DNA of 44,867 bases, from contig PXYT01000027.1 in assembly GCA_003023725.1 (NCBI GenBank), forward strand, positions 1-44,867, written 5' to 3'. This document shows, piece by piece, positions 1 through 8,023 of the stretch. The stretch is from Sulfobacillus benefaciens (lineage in GTDB: Bacteria; Bacillota; Sulfobacillia; Sulfobacillales; Sulfobacillaceae). A program made the translations under genes and the position numbers. Numbering within the stretch: position 1 is the stretch's first letter; the number at the start of each line of letters is the position of its first letter. Below the pieces are notes generated by a model. It searched no databases. It was not told the origin of the DNA and saw only the letters and a program-made list of their open reading frames with translations.

Positions 1-2
1 AA

Positions 3-119
3 ACAAATCTCGACTGGGTGGACTGTCTTCTGCTCGCATATTCGCCGGAAATCCCCGTCTACACCTTCGACCAAGCCATGGTGGCTGCAGGAGGAGTTCA
101 CCCTCATCACGCCGAGTGA
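3..119 (+). CDS. PIN-domain protein, C-terminal fragment (5' end outside window)
   Basis: An open frame enters from the left edge and stops at TGA 117-119, giving 38 residues. The fragment reads LDWVDCLLLAYS, then IPVYTFDQAM. This is the usual end of VapC-like PIN nucleases, where an acidic residue in DxxL and the Asp of a TFD motif complete the metal site. In that family the protein is a toxin RNase, usually encoded just after its antitoxin; neither the rest of the protein nor an antitoxin is in the window. The frame is chosen on motif content, since the start is missing. The downstream DNA is decayed, so it is unclear whether the gene itself is intact. Confidence 0.6.
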   Translation, partial: TNLDWVDCLLLAYSPEIPVYTFDQAMVAAGGVHPHHAE

Positions 120-413
120 CGTCATCAATTAGAGCAAATCCGGTTCCATACAAGGAGATCACAACTTTCGTCGACGGTCAGAGGATGCAAAGCAGCCATC
201 CAGCAGCAAGAGATCATAGCGGGTCCACCCTTAACACGGCTGGCCAATCCTTGGGACGGAACATCTGGCACCAAAAGCCACGGCTTATTGGTTGCTCCGC
301 GCCCGGTCCCCGGCCTTCTTTATATACGCCGCTCAACGGTGTCGGGTCTATTCTCGTACTTGCCGTTTGGCCACAGAGACCTCCTTCTCCCCGGCTACCC
401 ACACACAACAAAA
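120..413. other. Gene-free stretch, nothing recognised
   Basis: Short open frames exist on both strands here, but none has a credible ribosome binding site, a recognisable motif or a family-like composition. I see no tRNA, repeat or clear promoter. It lies between the PIN fragment and the hairpin/repeat cluster and may be part of the same decayed insertion. Confidence 0.5.
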
Positions 414-451
414 GCACCGTTGAAACAATCAAACATTTGTTTCAACGGTGC
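414..451. repeat. Perfect 15-bp inverted repeat, 8-nt loop
   Basis: The arm GCACCGTTGAAACAA (414-428) is exactly complementary to 437-451, with an 8-base loop. No T-run follows on the plus strand, so it is not an ordinary terminator in that direction. It lies 20 bases before the 20-bp-periodic repeats and may be part of the same mobile-element end. It could also be a protein-binding dyad. Confidence 0.75.
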
Positions 452-471
452 CGTGTTGCTTACAGTCAAGC

Positions 472-531
472 TAATTGTTGTCCAGTTAAGATAATTGTTG
501 TTCAGTAACCGTAATTTGTCATTGAAAAATT
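472..531 (+). repeat. Three 20-bp-periodic repeats, possible transposase-binding array
   Basis: Units begin at 472, 492 and 512, exactly 20 bases apart. They start TAATTGTTGTCCAGT, TAATTGTTGTTCAGT and TAATTTGTCATTGAA. A weaker fourth unit at 452-471 shares only the second half (TTACAGTCAAG against GTCCAGTTAAG). Spacing of about two helical turns is typical of arrayed protein-binding sites. The base pattern resembles the TnsB-type sites at ends of Tn7-like elements, but that comparison is from memory. An alternative is an operator array. Confidence 0.5.
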
Positions 532-787
532 TGGTGGATTCGAAAAAAGATCGTAATGTTTGCTCACTTGATAACCCGACCTTCGAAAAAACTGCGTACT
601 AAGCAGGACCTTCAGTGGCCACCTTCCACCGTACAAAATGTCTCGAACTGCTTGCGGGGCTCTCCCCCCGGAAGGAAACCTGATATATCCTGAATTTGGT
701 AGAGCGATAATCGACGGACTTATAAATGGAGTTTAATGTAAAAGAGGGACAAATCACATACTGCGACAAAGTGAGATGATAACCACC

Positions 788-1107
788 GTGAATTATGAGG
801 AATTTCACAGAACACGCCAAGCCATTACTCCGTTGGCATGGAAAGCTAATCAGGAGTTCGCCGCCAGATTGCAACGTCTAGCCGAGCCCCACCCAACCCT
901 CGAGTAGATTGGAAGACGACAACCCCTTGGGGTCTCAATATATTTTTCTTACAATGCATTCAAACCGCCAACTTGGCGCCACATCCACGCCGAATTGAAG
1001 TGCTCAATGAGTTGGTTGATCAACATTATCATTCGCACCCAGATCAATCAGTAGATCTATCTTTTCCCGAGGAAAACGGATGGGTTTGTATCGTAAAGAA
1101 CCGGTGA
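788..1107 (+). pseudogene. Decayed ORF, weak resemblance to TnsB/Mu-type transposase N-terminal region
   Basis: One frame runs 788-1054 with a single internal TAG at 905-907. A second frame runs 988-1107. Joined, they contain TPLAWKANQEFAARLQRLA, then a segment with LGVS, then IEVLNELVDQHYHSHPDQS. A helix-turn-helix with a short LGVS motif followed by a helical linker is the layout seen ahead of the catalytic core in TnsB/TniA-like transposases. No DDE catalytic residues can be placed. The assignment is mostly contextual (next to the 20-bp repeats) and could be wrong. Confidence 0.2.
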
Positions 1108-1245
1108 TCTCGGCCACAAAACTTTATCACGGGATTCAAGCGCACCTTTTCAGACCCACATGAGCTCCTTCCCTCGCTACAATCTTTAAATTCTTGCTGC
1201 TTACGGGGATTCGCGCAACTTCGTCGTGGATGGCCTACAACGAAA

Positions 1246-2100
1246 GTGGCAGACACACAAGGCAAGGTACTCGAACGCCTCGATTGGAATTGGATAGTCG
1301 AACAGCATAGTCTCACCCCGACGTCTATCAACATTCAGAGTATCTACGTTCAAGAATACGGCGAGTTTCTAGCCGCAAATTTGTGGTTGGACTGCGCGCA
1401 CGGTCCTGTGGATCCCGACAAACGTCAGAGTTGGTGGTTGGAACTCACCGAATCTTGTCTCCCAACGGGAGATTCGTAAACCAGATTTCGATGCCGCATC
1501 GCCAAACGTTCCTTGAAGAAGCCGCGCAGCACCTTCTGTCGGAGCGTTCCTTAGTCGGGTGGGATTCTGAACGGAAGAAGCAAACGGCCAAAGTCGCTGT
1601 TGCCCACAACAAACTTCACTCTGATGATGCCGCGAGTCAACTGTTGCCGTCGCCTAGCAATGATGATATAAGTCGCCTGCAATGGTGCGAAAATCCGATT
1701 ATCGCCGCTACTCCGCATCGGGACGATGCCCGGGATGACGAGTGGAGACTTTTGTGCTACGTTCTATATTCAGAAGGAGAAGCAACATGCGGCAACCATC
1801 TCCTTTTGACACACGTCATCGACGCCGCACCCGATCGTCCCTCGGTGTATTGCCACCTTCATTCTGCCTGCCTGGACTACGCCCTAAGCATTATCGCAGA
1901 CCTTATTGCTTCAGAAAGATTGGAAATGGGAGTCGTTCTACTATCTCTCCTGATACAGGACCACGTTCGCCAGGCTGATCTCGGCCTGCTACCCAAAACT
2001 ACCGACAAACTTGATGTCTTATGGGAAACCGCTTTAGCTTATGCTATATTAATGCAAATTAATTTTCCCACAATTATCTCATCTCAAAGGATTCGACCTC
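1246..2100 (+). pseudogene. Frameshifted coding remnant of unknown family
   Basis: One frame covers 1246-1479. A second frame, open from 1383, takes over near 1460-1476 and stays open for about 210 codons until it merges into the transposase fragment at about 2103. So long an open frame is unlikely by chance in this stop-rich area, suggesting real former coding sequence. Joined, it reads through YGEFLAANLWLDCAHG, SWWLELTESCLP, then FLEEAAQHLLSE, and later DYALSIIADLIASERLEMG. I do not recognise the family. There is no clear start codon with a Shine-Dalgarno site. Confidence 0.3.
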
Positions 2101-2102
2101 TG

Positions 2103-2619
2103 ATGCTGCAAAGTCTTCGCTCGGGAAGAGTGTCGAATGGGCAAAATCAGAAACACCCACGGTTATCCGGCAGGGCCACCCAAAACGGGCCCCCACCGGA
2201 CACCATGCTGCCGCCCGCCATCCTCTTTGGTGCCGTCACGCCCGCGACAGGCCAAGTCGTGATTACCCAAGCAGACCCAGCCACTGCCCAAACCTTTCAA
2301 GCGTGCTTAGACACGCTGGCGACGTGCCCGAACAAGACCATCCACCTAGTCTTGGACAATGCGAAAATTCACCACGCCAAGATTCTTGCACCTTACGTGG
2401 CAGCCCATCCTCAACTCGATTTACGGTTTGTACCCTCGTATTCCCCAAACCTCAATAACGTGGAACGGTTGTGTTGAAGCGGCTCCCCGAGAAGGTAATT
2501 CTCAACACGTATTTCCCCAATTGGGCGGCCTGAATGGCCGCCCAATTGACCGCTTTCTCGAATATCTGTCCACCATGCCGGACGAAATTCATTCGCGCTT
2601 AGGGCGATTACCGGAATAA
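2103..2619 (+). pseudogene. IS630-family transposase, C-terminal half, frameshifted
   Basis: The part up to 2477 encodes the central DDE core: AILFGAVTPATGQV, then HLVLDNAKIHHAK (the second catalytic Asp) and RFVPSYSPNLNNVERL (just before the final catalytic acid region). The frame then stops at TGA. The expected continuation appears in other frames: LKRLPEKVILNTYFPNWA from about 2475, then DRFLEYLSTMPDEIHSRLG up to the TAA at 2617-2619. At least two frameshifts and one stop lie within about 70 bases, so it cannot make an active enzyme. The N-terminal DNA-binding half and the first catalytic Asp are missing, and no terminal inverted repeats are evident. Confidence 0.8.
2518..2548. repeat. Perfect 13-bp palindrome at the transposase frameshift
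   Basis: The arms CAATTGGGCGGCC (2518-2530) and 2536-2548 are exactly complementary around a TGAAT loop. The palindrome lies inside the decayed transposase, exactly where the reading frame is broken and an in-frame TGA occurs. Confidence 0.8.
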
Positions 2620-2691
2620 ACAGAGAAAATTGAAGCTCATTCCTATAGCCAATTTTTTACTCTCAACAGGCCGGTTCACCAGATTTACCTG

Positions 2692-4506
2692 TTATTCGAC
2701 AGTTACCGACTTTGCTAAATTACGCGGTTGATCGACATCCTCACCCCGGGCCACCGCCGTATAGTAGGCCAGCAACTGCAAGGGAATAGCCGCCAAAACC
2801 GGTGCCAACAAAGTGTCCCCAATGGGGATCGGAATATAGTGATCGATAGGAAGAGTGGCGGGAAACCTTTCGTCGACTATTCCCCACACCTCAGCGCCGC
2901 GTGCCTTCACCTCCAAAATATTCGACACCGTCTTTTCCCACACATCATGTTCCGTCAGAATCGCCACAACCGGTACGCCTTCTTTGATTAGAGCTAATGT
3001 TCCGTGCTTTAATTCCCCCGCTGGATATGCCTCGGCATGAAGATAAGAGATCTCTTTAATCTTCAACTGACCTTCCATCGCCAAGGCATAGTCCAGTCCC
3101 CGACCGATATAAAAGACGTCGTGAGTCCCAGCCATGCGTTCCGCCATGGTCGTTATCCCGTCTATGCCCTTCAATACCTTATGCCCAAGAAATGGAAGTT
3201 GCAGCATACCCTGAACCAGATCGGGGCGCGCTCTCCCCTTGATCCTGGCCAAAAGAAGCGCCAAAAGGGAGAGAACCAAAATTTGGGTCGTGTAAGCTTT
3301 GGTGGAAGCCACCGCTATTTCAGGTCCTGCCAACGTATAGGCAACCGCATCGGATTCCCGCGCCACGGTGGATCCCACAGTATTGGTGATACTGTACGTA
3401 AAAACGCCCTGCTCCCGTGCCAAGCGCAGACACGCCAACGTGTCTGCTGTTTCCCCGGACTGAGAGATGGCCATAACCATGGTGCCTCTATCAAGAATCG
3501 GACTCGCGTAACGAAATTCCGAGGCCACATCCACGTTAACCGGGATTCGGGCCAAACGCTCAATTAGGGCTTTCCCAATGAGACCAGCGTGGTAAGCCGT
3601 TCCGGCAGCCACAATCTGAATGCGTTGATATTCTGCAAGCTGGTCCCATGTCAGTCCGATTTCTTGCGGGACTACCTCGTTGTCGCGGATACGTCCTAAA
3701 AGACAATCCCCCCAGACATCCGGTTGCTCCATAATTTCTTTTAGCATAAAGTGCGGATATCCTCCGCGTTCTGCCTGTTTGATATCCCAATCCACGGTGA
3801 TAACCGGGCGGTCAATACGGGATCCAGCCTTATCCGTAATAACGACCGAATGCGGTGTCACGACGGCCATGTCCCCATTTTCCAGAATTTGCGCTCGTTT
3901 GGTTGCGGCGAGAAAGGCACTGAAGTCCGATCCCAAATAATTGGCATTGGTCCCCAATCCAATAATGAGAGGGCTTGTGCGCCTCACAGCCACAATTCTT
4001 TCGGGGTCCCTGGATGAAATGGCCAGAAACGCATAGGCTCCCTGCAACCGGGTTTCTGCCTGTCGGACCGCACCCACCAAGTCTTCGGCCCCTCCATACT
4101 CTTCCAAAAGATGGGGGATTACCTCGGTGTCGGTGTCAGATTGAAAGCGGTGTCCCTTGGCTATGAGTTCCTCACGTAAGGTCTGGAAATTTTCAATGAT
4201 ACCGTTATGAACCGTCGCAATTTCCCCCTGACAGTCCGTGTGAGGATGCGCGTTTTCATTGGTAGGTCGCCCGTGAGTTGCCCACCGAGTATGCCCGATC
4301 CCGCAAGGAATACCAGAAGGCAGAGCTTCCAACAATTCCCCTAAAGCAGCGAGTTTTCCCTGGGTTTTCTGAATTGCAATGCCGCTTTTCGATGCCAAAG
4401 CGATGCCTGCCGAATCGTATCCGCGGTATTCCAGACGTTTCAATCCATTAAAAATAAAGGGGAGAGCATCTTCCTTCTCCCCGACAAAGCCAACGATTCC
4501 ACACAC
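2692..4506 (-). CDS. glmS: Glutamine-fructose-6-phosphate aminotransferase (isomerizing)
   Basis: GlmS makes glucosamine-6-phosphate from fructose-6-phosphate and glutamine, the entry step to UDP-GlcNAc and peptidoglycan. The protein has 604 residues, a normal length. The N-terminal glutaminase domain begins Cys-Gly-Ile-Val-Gly, with the catalytic Cys directly after the start. Two SIS sugar-isomerase domains follow (ISQSGETADT, STKAYTTQ), and the end is NLAKSVTVE. The start is GTG at 4504-4506: the catalytic Cys must be residue 2, and TTGGAGGCG lies just upstream. An upstream in-frame ATG at 4546-4548 would bury that Cys. The gene is last of the cdaA operon and is preceded by a glmS ribozyme. 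No convincing terminator is visible after it. Confidence 0.97.
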   Translation of the reverse strand: MCGIVGFVGEKEDALPFIFNGLKRLEYRGYDSAGIALASKSGIAIQKTQGKLAALGELLEALPSGIPCGIGHTRWATHGRPTNENAHPHTDCQGEIATVHNGIIENFQTLREELIAKGHRFQSDTDTEVIPHLLEEYGGAEDLVGAVRQAETRLQGAYAFLAISSRDPERIVAVRRTSPLIIGLGTNANYLGSDFSAFLAATKRAQILENGDMAVVTPHSVVITDKAGSRIDRPVITVDWDIKQAERGGYPHFMLKEIMEQPDVWGDCLLGRIRDNEVVPQEIGLTWDQLAEYQRIQIVAAGTAYHAGLIGKALIERLARIPVNVDVASEFRYASPILDRGTMVMAISQSGETADTLACLRLAREQGVFTYSITNTVGSTVARESDAVAYTLAGPEIAVASTKAYTTQILVLSLLALLLARIKGRARPDLVQGMLQLPFLGHKVLKGIDGITTMAERMAGTHDVFYIGRGLDYALAMEGQLKIKEISYLHAEAYPAGELKHGTLALIKEGVPVVAILTEHDVWEKTVSNILEVKARGAEVWGIVDERFPATLPIDHYIPIPIGDTLLAPVLAAIPLQLLAYYTAVARGEDVDQPRNLAKSVTVE

Positions 4507-4544
4507 TGCTATCGCCTCCAATGATATTGGAGTCGGTCCCGGCC

Positions 4545-4690
4545 ACACGTTTTTGTGTCGCCTTCACAAGCGACCTTTGTTCGTGATTTATCGACTGCCG
4601 GGAAGCCGGAGGTCACCCGCCGAAGATCTCGAGATCCCTCACCTCGTCAACCTTTCTCTTGCTCGATCCGAAAGGTTCCGGCGCTAATAA
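4545..4690 (-). ncRNA. glmS ribozyme/riboswitch
   Basis: Reading the minus strand from 4690, the leader shows ATTA followed by GCGCCGGAACC. It continues with GGTTGACGAGGTGAGGG, a GGCGGGTGACCTCC segment and a stem GTCGC/GCGAC (about 4557-4574) near the glmS start. These are the conserved blocks of the glmS ribozyme in the correct order. By homology, cleavage falls between A at 4685 and G at 4684. In the known family, glucosamine-6-phosphate is the cofactor for self-cleavage and the cut mRNA is degraded, giving feedback on glmS. The element begins about 13 bases after the glmM stop, so it could cut both a glmM-glmS read-through transcript and any shorter one. Confidence 0.9.
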
Positions 4691-4702
4691 AAAATTTGCA
4701 GT

Positions 4703-6043
4703 TTATGCCTTAGCCGACTCCAAAGCATTCTGCAGGACCGATTCCAACCGGTCGGCCCACTGTTCAATCTCACTAAGGTTTCGCCCTTCAATCATAATAC
4801 GTAAAAGCGGTTCAGTTCCAGAAGGCCGAATAAAGACACGGCCATCCCGCCCCAAACTTCTTTCGGCCTCTTTTACCAAGCCCACAAACTCCGGAATTTT
4901 TTCCCAATCAATCAGCGTCCGTTCCACCTTGATATTACGCAAAATCTGCGGATAACGCTCGACCGGACTGACTAACTCAGCCAACGAACGTTGTTGACGG
5001 CGCATTTCTGCCAACAGAGCCAAAGCTGTCAAGAGCCCGTCGCCTGTTGACGCATATTGGGATAAGATCACATGACCCGACTGTTCCCCGCCCAGCACAA
5101 TATTTTCCTCTCGCATCAACTGAGCCACCCATCTGTCCCCCACCGGCGTTCTTTTAAGTTGAATTCCCTCTTTTTCGAGAGCGCGTTCCAACCCAATATT
5201 CGACATGACGGTGGCAACCACCTTGTCATCTGCTAACAAATCTTGCTGTTTCAACCCGGTAGCCAGAACATACAAGATCTCATCCCCGTCCACGAGACGG
5301 CCGGTGTGATCCACTGCAATTAAACGGTCCGCATCGCCGTCAAAAGCCAGTCCCAAATCCCAATGATTGAGTAGAACCTGTTTCTGAAGTACACAAGGCT
5401 CGGTGGCTCCGCAATGCACGTTGATGAGAGATCCTTCGGGCTCACTAAATAAAGGATGAACATGCACGCCAAGATTCCTCAACACCGTTTCGGCCGTTGC
5501 ACTAGCCGCCCCATGTCCCAAATCCAGTCCCACATGAAGTTCCGGAACAAGACCCGCAAATAAACTCTCCAGATACCGATGATAGTGGGCGAGAGCGGTG
5601 GTTTCATAATGGAAGACCCGGCCAATGCGATTTTCCGGAACCTCGGAAATCTGTTTACTGGCAATTCTTTGCTCTACGGCAATTTCCTGTTCCATGGGCC
5701 ACTTTCTTCCTTGATGGTCCAGCAACTTGATGCCATTATACTGAGGAGGATTGTGAGACGCCGAAATCATAACACCCGCCTGAGCCCCCATCTTACCAAT
5801 CAAATAGGCCAAAGCGGGAGTCGGCAGCATTCCCACCGTCAATACGTCAATCCCCATCGAGGAAAATCCCGCTGTCAAGGCCGCCTCAAACATTGGACCC
5901 GAAATTCGGGTGTCCCTGCCAATTAACACGCTCGAACCCAGCGGGAGAGACTCTGCTGCCGCCCGCGCAATGTTTACGGCTAAATCAACCGTCAGCTCGG
6001 TGTTGGCGATGCCCCGAGCACCATCCGTTCCAAACAAAGACAT
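4703..6043 (-). CDS. glmM: Phosphoglucosamine mutase
   Basis: GlmM converts glucosamine-6-phosphate to glucosamine-1-phosphate, the step after GlmS, via a phosphoserine intermediate in the cytoplasm. The protein has 446 residues, as usual. The phosphoserine loop ISASHNP is at about 93-99 (Ser96). The Mg-binding loop DGDADR is at 235-240. The phosphate-binding RPSGTEP loop is near the C-terminus. The start ATG has AAGGGA upstream. It lies between cdaR and glmS on the same strand. In other Bacillota, GlmM binds and inhibits the diadenylate cyclase CdaA encoded in the same operon. Confidence 0.97.
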   Translation of the reverse strand: MSLFGTDGARGIANTELTVDLAVNIARAAAESLPLGSSVLIGRDTRISGPMFEAALTAGFSSMGIDVLTVGMLPTPALAYLIGKMGAQAGVMISASHNPPQYNGIKLLDHQGRKWPMEQEIAVEQRIASKQISEVPENRIGRVFHYETTALAHYHRYLESLFAGLVPELHVGLDLGHGAASATAETVLRNLGVHVHPLFSEPEGSLINVHCGATEPCVLQKQVLLNHWDLGLAFDGDADRLIAVDHTGRLVDGDEILYVLATGLKQQDLLADDKVVATVMSNIGLERALEKEGIQLKRTPVGDRWVAQLMREENIVLGGEQSGHVILSQYASTGDGLLTALALLAEMRRQQRSLAELVSPVERYPQILRNIKVERTLIDWEKIPEFVGLVKEAERSLGRDGRVFIRPSGTEPLLRIMIEGRNLSEIEQWADRLESVLQNALESAKA

Positions 6044-6099
6044 AATCGACAGTCCCTTCGATCCTGTTGTGCCAAGCTTTTGCCTTTACCGCTATCCTA

Positions 6100-7038
6100 T
6101 TATCCCGTTTTCGCAATCGTGACACTCACACTCACATCTTGCTTCCGTAGCCCGGAGACTCCTGAGGGAAATACCAGGGGCACGGCAGCGGACACTGAAC
6201 CGGTGTCACCGGAAACATTTATCGGAACCGTATATATCACGTTAACCGGACTGATCGCACTTTGGGATCCGGTAATAGTAACGGTGGCGGGTCGCACCAC
6301 GATATTTGTGACGGTGTATCCTGCCGCCGGGTGGCCCGTGAGTTTCGCCACCACACCCGCACTTTTTTGCGGCGGTCGCTTTTTAATAGTCGCCGACGCC
6401 GAAACCATGGCCGGAGAAACCTGCACCTTCTGCACAGTACGATCATCCGCGTTTAAGGGTAACAGAACAACTTGTTCTTGAAAACTTGCATTGCGTCCTC
6501 CCACGGGAACCTCCGCCACCACCTTGCGCACCTTGTTTAATTCGGATGTGGGCCCAGACAATGTCGCCGTTTTCGTATTAGCCGTCAAGCTTTTGAGCTC
6601 ATAGCCAGGTGCCGGAGATCCACTCGGTGCCAAATCTAAGTTCATACGGCGAGAGCCCAGGCGGTCTATCACAACAGTCACCTTACTGGGAACCACACTG
6701 ACGAAGCTTGTTCCCGTTGGCACCGACACCCGGACCGGCAACGTATAAGTCCCGGAATGGGTCAGGCCTTGCATATCGACAAATGCCGCAATTGAATGCG
6801 GACTGGTGCCATTAATCTTTTGCACAGATCCCCTCAGTTCTACCGTTACCGTATTAGGATTCAGAGACATTACCGTCAGGCTCGATTTACTGGGAGGCTG
6901 GTATTCCAGGGGAATAGGGCCGAATGGGCGGTCTGCCGCTGCCTGTGAATTGGTTGACATGACCCCAACCCACAAAATCAACCCCACCACGAGCGACAAA
7001 ATTTTTAAAATCGTGTCGTTTTCCAGCAACCGATCCAC
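6100..7038 (-). CDS. cdaR: YbbR-domain membrane protein, regulator of CdaA
   Basis: CdaR (YbbR) is an extracytoplasmic protein anchored by one N-terminal helix; it modulates the c-di-AMP synthase CdaA. From the chosen GTG start (7036-7038) the protein has 312 residues: a short cytoplasmic DRLLENDTILK segment, a membrane helix at roughly 10-30 (ILSLVVGLILWVGVM), then about three beta-rich YbbR repeats. The GTG overlaps the cdaA TAG by one base and has GGAGAAGGGG at proper spacing. An upstream in-frame TTG at 7059 lies inside the likely Shine-Dalgarno and is less plausible. Translational coupling with cdaA is likely. Confidence 0.9.
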   Translation of the reverse strand: MDRLLENDTILKILSLVVGLILWVGVMSTNSQAAADRPFGPIPLEYQPPSKSSLTVMSLNPNTVTVELRGSVQKINGTSPHSIAAFVDMQGLTHSGTYTLPVRVSVPTGTSFVSVVPSKVTVVIDRLGSRRMNLDLAPSGSPAPGYELKSLTANTKTATLSGPTSELNKVRKVVAEVPVGGRNASFQEQVVLLPLNADDRTVQKVQVSPAMVSASATIKKRPPQKSAGVVAKLTGHPAAGYTVTNIVVRPATVTITGSQSAISPVNVIYTVPINVSGDTGSVSAAVPLVFPSGVSGLRKQDVSVSVTIAKTG

Positions 7039-7895
7039 TAATTCACACCCCTTCTCCAAATTTTTAACGGGGTATGTGGCTTGGTGATCAACAGCCGACT
7101 TAACATTTCTCGCAGTCCCCGATCATCCAGCCGACGATATAGTTGCCCCTCCAAGGCCACTGAAATCCATCCGGTCTCCTCCGACACTGCCACACTGACG
7201 GCATCGGATTGTTCGCTAATCCCAATGGCCGCACGGTGACGGCTTCCCAGTTCGCTGCCCGGCTGCGCGCTGTCGGTCAACGGTAAAAATGCTGCGGCAG
7301 CAATCACTCGGTCTCCTCGAATGATACATGCCCCGTCATGCAAGGGTGTGTTGGGAACAAAAATATTTTCCAGTAGCGGAGCCGATACCACCGCACCGAT
7401 GGGCGTGCCCGTGGCGGCATATTCATTCAGCCCCGTAGTCCGTTCGATGACAAAGAGCGCACCGGTACGGTTGCGGGAAAGATGATCACAAGCCCGTGAC
7501 AATTCGTCGACAGCCTTAGCCACATTGGTTTCGTCATGAACCAAAAGCCCTTCCGCAAAGAACCGCCCTTGTCCAATATGCTCCAACGCCCTCCGAAGCT
7601 CCGGTTGAAATACGATGGGCAAGGCCACTACCAGCATCACTTGAATTTGCTGCAACAGAAAGTGCGTGGTGTAAAGGTGAAGCCAACTGGAAACCGGAAC
7701 GGCAACCAATAGAATAATAATTCCTTTAATCAGCTGCACGGCTCGAGTACCCCGAATGAGCAAAAAGAGTCGATAAAGGCCATACGAAACAATAGATATG
7801 TCAACCACCGACAGGAGCCACGATGACCACGACATATTTTGCACAAATGACAGAAATGACAGCACCGGTTCCACCCCATTTACCGGACACCCCAA
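7038..7895 (-). CDS. cdaA: Diadenylate cyclase CdaA
   Basis: CdaA condenses two ATP to c-di-AMP, the messenger for potassium, osmotic and cell-wall homeostasis. The protein has 285 residues. Three membrane helices occupy roughly 25-47, 52-74 and 78-97. The cytoplasmic DAC (DisA_N) domain follows with both catalytic motifs: Asp-Gly-Ala at 187-189 (TPLHDGACII) and Arg-His-Arg at 219-221 (LGSRHRAAIG). The start is TTG at 7893-7895 with AAAAGGA nine bases upstream; a later GTG (residue 8) has a weaker site. It is first of a four-gene operon with cdaR, glmM and glmS, a conserved Bacillota arrangement. I could not identify a convincing promoter in the 128 bases before it. Confidence 0.93.
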   Translation of the reverse strand: MGCPVNGVEPVLSFLSFVQNMSWSSWLLSVVDISIVSYGLYRLFLLIRGTRAVQLIKGIIILLVAVPVSSWLHLYTTHFLLQQIQVMLVVALPIVFQPELRRALEHIGQGRFFAEGLLVHDETNVAKAVDELSRACDHLSRNRTGALFVIERTTGLNEYAATGTPIGAVVSAPLLENIFVPNTPLHDGACIIRGDRVIAAAAFLPLTDSAQPGSELGSRHRAAIGISEQSDAVSVAVSEETGWISVALEGQLYRRLDDRGLREMLSRLLITKPHTPLKIWRRGVN

Positions 7896-8023
7896 TGTCC
7901 TGTATCCTTTTTAGCGTACCACATTCTTGGTGCCAAATCCTCGGGTCATTGCAGCAAGTCATCCAAAAACCCGCTTTGCATGTCTACCTGCTATGATAGA
8001 CTAGCCGGGAGGGGGGAAATCAC

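Noticed and set aside
116-508. 130-residue plus-strand open frame
   Set aside because: No ribosome binding site or motif; it runs through the hairpin and the periodic repeats, so it is non-coding read-through.
472-531. CRISPR array
   Set aside because: The units are contiguous 20-base repeats with no unique spacers, and no cas gene is nearby.
599-874. 91-residue minus-strand open frame
   Set aside because: No family-like features or good start, and the plus strand has better coding signs over the same bases.
2620-2691. Terminator after glmS
   Set aside because: An AACAGG/CCTGTT pairing exists on the minus strand, but no T-run follows and the stem is interrupted.
7896-8023. Promoter for cdaA (TTGGCA, 17 bases, TAAAAA) and for the UbiB gene (TTGCAT, TATGAT)
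   Set aside because: The first would start transcription at the start codon with no leader; the second has only a 10-base spacer.
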